Below, one piece after another: positions 15,513-16,627 of a stretch of 16,627 bases of DNA; position 1 is the first letter of the stretch; every line of letters starts with the position of its first letter. The notes beneath the pieces are model-generated. The model had not been told where the DNA came from. It saw nothing but the letters and a program-made list of their open reading frames with translations, and made no database searches. This DNA is from Verrucomicrobiales bacterium (GTDB taxonomy: Bacteria; Verrucomicrobiota; Verrucomicrobiia; Verrucomicrobiales; DEV007): the NCBI GenBank assembly GCA_013003335.1, contig JABDJT010000026.1, forward strand, positions 1 through 16,627, in the 5' to 3' direction. A program made the translations under genes and the position numbers.

Positions 15513-16498
15513 TTTTCGGCAATCTTGCCGCCAACCGGAGTCAGGATCACTTTCTGAATATCCATCACGGCCTTGCCAGCCTTATTCAGCGGCTTGATCG
15601 CCAGCTTGTGACGGTCGGACTCGGCCAGTTCCACTTCGCCGAGGGAAATGGTTTCCCAGTTCTGGAATCCACCGGTTTCCTTGACCGTGAACTTGAAGGT
15701 CTGATCGTTGACCATCACCGCCACCTCACTACCGCCGTTATCCGGACCGCATCCCTGCACGAGTTCGACTTTGAATTTTCCGGGGTTTGAAACCTCGAAA
15801 TTCCATTCCGCCCAGTCGTCTTCCATCACCCAGTATCCCAGGCAGTTTTTCACGTCCTTCGGCTCATACCGCATCATCTCGGAAAAGGTCGTGGCCGTTT
15901 TGGCATGCAGTTCGATGGTACCGTCAATCGATTGACCGAGAATTTTTCCTTCGGGAGCCGGTATGAATTCGATTCCCTTGACTTGAAAGGTGGAATTATT
16001 GGACTTGTCACCCGTCAAAAGGGTGACCGGATATTCTCCCGGCTTTTCGATATAGGCTGTCCCCAAAATCAGGGTGTCCTCTCTTACATCACCACTGCTG
16101 GTTCTCGGGGCATAGCTTTTCAGGACGACTTTTTCCCCGATCTTGACGTTGACTCCCATTTTCGGCGCAAACGACTCGTATTTCAGGGCGACGTAATAAT
16201 TTCCCCACCGCTTGAATTCAGCGTTCCAACTCCAATGAGCAAAATGGTCTCCGGGAGTATACTTTCCGTCCTTTTGTGAAACCGAAAACCGCCCCCGTTT
16301 CCGGTCCACTTTCAGCTCATAATCCGGAATTTTGGCTTCTGGCTTTAATCCGCCAAATGGATCCGGGGGAAGATTCGTGGCGGTGGGAGCCGGGTCCGAT
16401 TCAGCAGACTTTTCTTTGTCCTGTGCCAATCCCGGGGTGGTTGGGAAAATGAGCACCACAAAGAGAATGAGCAGGGAAAACAGGGATGCGTGTTTCAT
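15506..16498 (-). CDS. Exported two-domain protein with fucosidase-tail-like beta-sandwich
   Basis: The protein has 330 residues from ATG 16498. A longer reading from 16567 is rejected because the inner start gives a clean signal peptide (hydrophobic 5-18, cleavage after GLA at about 25) and has a promoter-like sequence upstream. A short Pro/Ala-rich linker (about 30-50) precedes two beta-rich regions. The first (about 55-185, with GDHFAHWSWNAEFKRWGNYYVALKY) resembles DUF5077-like domains. The second (about 193-323) has NCLGYWVMEDDWAEWNFEV, LVQGCGPDNGGSEV and AVMDIQKVILTP, which recalls the C-terminal galactose-binding-like domain that often follows alpha-L-fucosidases. No catalytic domain is present, so a secreted carbohydrate-binding role is plausible but unproven. 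Its last codons overlap the palindrome at 15470-15512. Confidence 0.8.
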   Translation of the reverse strand: MKHASLFSLLILFVVLIFPTTPGLAQDKEKSAESDPAPTATNLPPDPFGGLKPEAKIPDYELKVDRKRGRFSVSQKDGKYTPGDHFAHWSWNAEFKRWGNYYVALKYESFAPKMGVNVKIGEKVVLKSYAPRTSSGDVREDTLILGTAYIEKPGEYPVTLLTGDKSNNSTFQVKGIEFIPAPEGKILGQSIDGTIELHAKTATTFSEMMRYEPKDVKNCLGYWVMEDDWAEWNFEVSNPGKFKVELVQGCGPDNGGSEVAVMVNDQTFKFTVKETGGFQNWETISLGEVELAESDRHKLAIKPLNKAGKAVMDIQKVILTPVGGKIAENE

Positions 16499-16521
16499 AG
16501 AATCTATTGAGGCGAACTGGC

Positions 16522-16550
16522 AGATTAGCTTTTCGAATGCCGTTCCGCAA
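16522..16550 (-). promoter_or_regulatory. Candidate sigma70-type promoter for the exported protein
   Basis: Read on the minus strand, TTGCGG (16550-16545) and TAATCT (16527-16522) are separated by exactly 17 nt and end 23 nt before the ATG at 16498. The site lies inside the longer reading frame that starts at 16567, which supports the shorter start. This is pattern-based only. Confidence 0.4.
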
Positions 16551-16571
16551 TCCACTTTGTGCGCCACCCAT

Positions 16572-16627
16572 TCACTGAATCAGGGTCCATCCAAGCCACA
16601 TGATGCCGAAGTCTATGATCATGTGAC
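16572..16627 (-). CDS. C-terminal end of an unidentified protein (partial, runs off the window)
   Basis: On the minus strand the window edge enters an open frame that ends with TGA at 16574-16572 after 18 complete codons. The visible end contains two methionines and the hydrophobic, tryptophan-bearing stretch GIMWLGWTLIQ, which looks like the end of a membrane helix. It lies 73 nt upstream of the exported protein's start. Eighteen codons are too few to identify a family, and the frame could be open by chance. Confidence 0.3.
   Translation of the reverse strand, partial: HMIIDFGIMWLGWTLIQ

Overview
The window reads as chromosomal DNA from a Verrucomicrobiota-type bacterium (PVC superphylum). 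The main evidence is the adjacent pair of a DUF1549/DUF1553 protein and a Tat-exported DUF1501 protein at the left end, which is typical of Verrucomicrobiota and Planctomycetota. Supporting it are a fucosidase-tail-like exported protein at the right end and a near absence of Shine-Dalgarno sites. The assignment is an inference from gene content; no rRNA or tRNA is present.

Layout. (1) 121-3690, plus strand: DUF1549/DUF1553 protein, then DUF1501 protein. (2) 3738-5715, minus strand: two small uncharacterised genes 4 nt apart, and upstream of them a PhoD-like lipoprotein phosphatase. (3) 5836-15461, plus strand: a housekeeping run of glnD, bioB, folP, cdaA, a tiny cdaR-like membrane gene, glmM, rfbA and thrC. 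(4) 15506 to the right edge, minus strand: an exported two-domain protein related to fucosidase tails, then the last 18 codons of an unidentified gene.

The run links nitrogen signalling (GlnD), biotin (BioB), folate (FolP), c-di-AMP synthesis (CdaA), the committed step to UDP-GlcNAc and peptidoglycan (GlmM), dTDP-sugar supply (RfbA) and threonine synthesis (ThrC). The cdaA / membrane protein / glmM order matches the cdaA-cdaR-glmM cluster known from Firmicutes. Here the middle gene is reduced to one membrane helix and a proline-rich tail, with no YbbR repeats.

The most unusual signal is a family of 43-bp interrupted palindromes, with four full copies (3694-3736, 8604-8646, 11808-11850, 15470-15512) and a half copy cut by the left edge (1-19). 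The halves are 21 bp each around a single central base. Three full copies start 3 to 9 nt after a stop codon, and two of these almost exactly fill the gap between convergent genes. The fourth lies inside glmM, is read through in frame, and accounts for an extra stretch of about 13 residues compared with E. coli GlmM. This looks like a REP-like or Rickettsia-palindromic-element-like dispersed family. No CRISPR array, insertion sequence, prophage or defence gene was seen. The longest stretch without a gene is about 120 bp.
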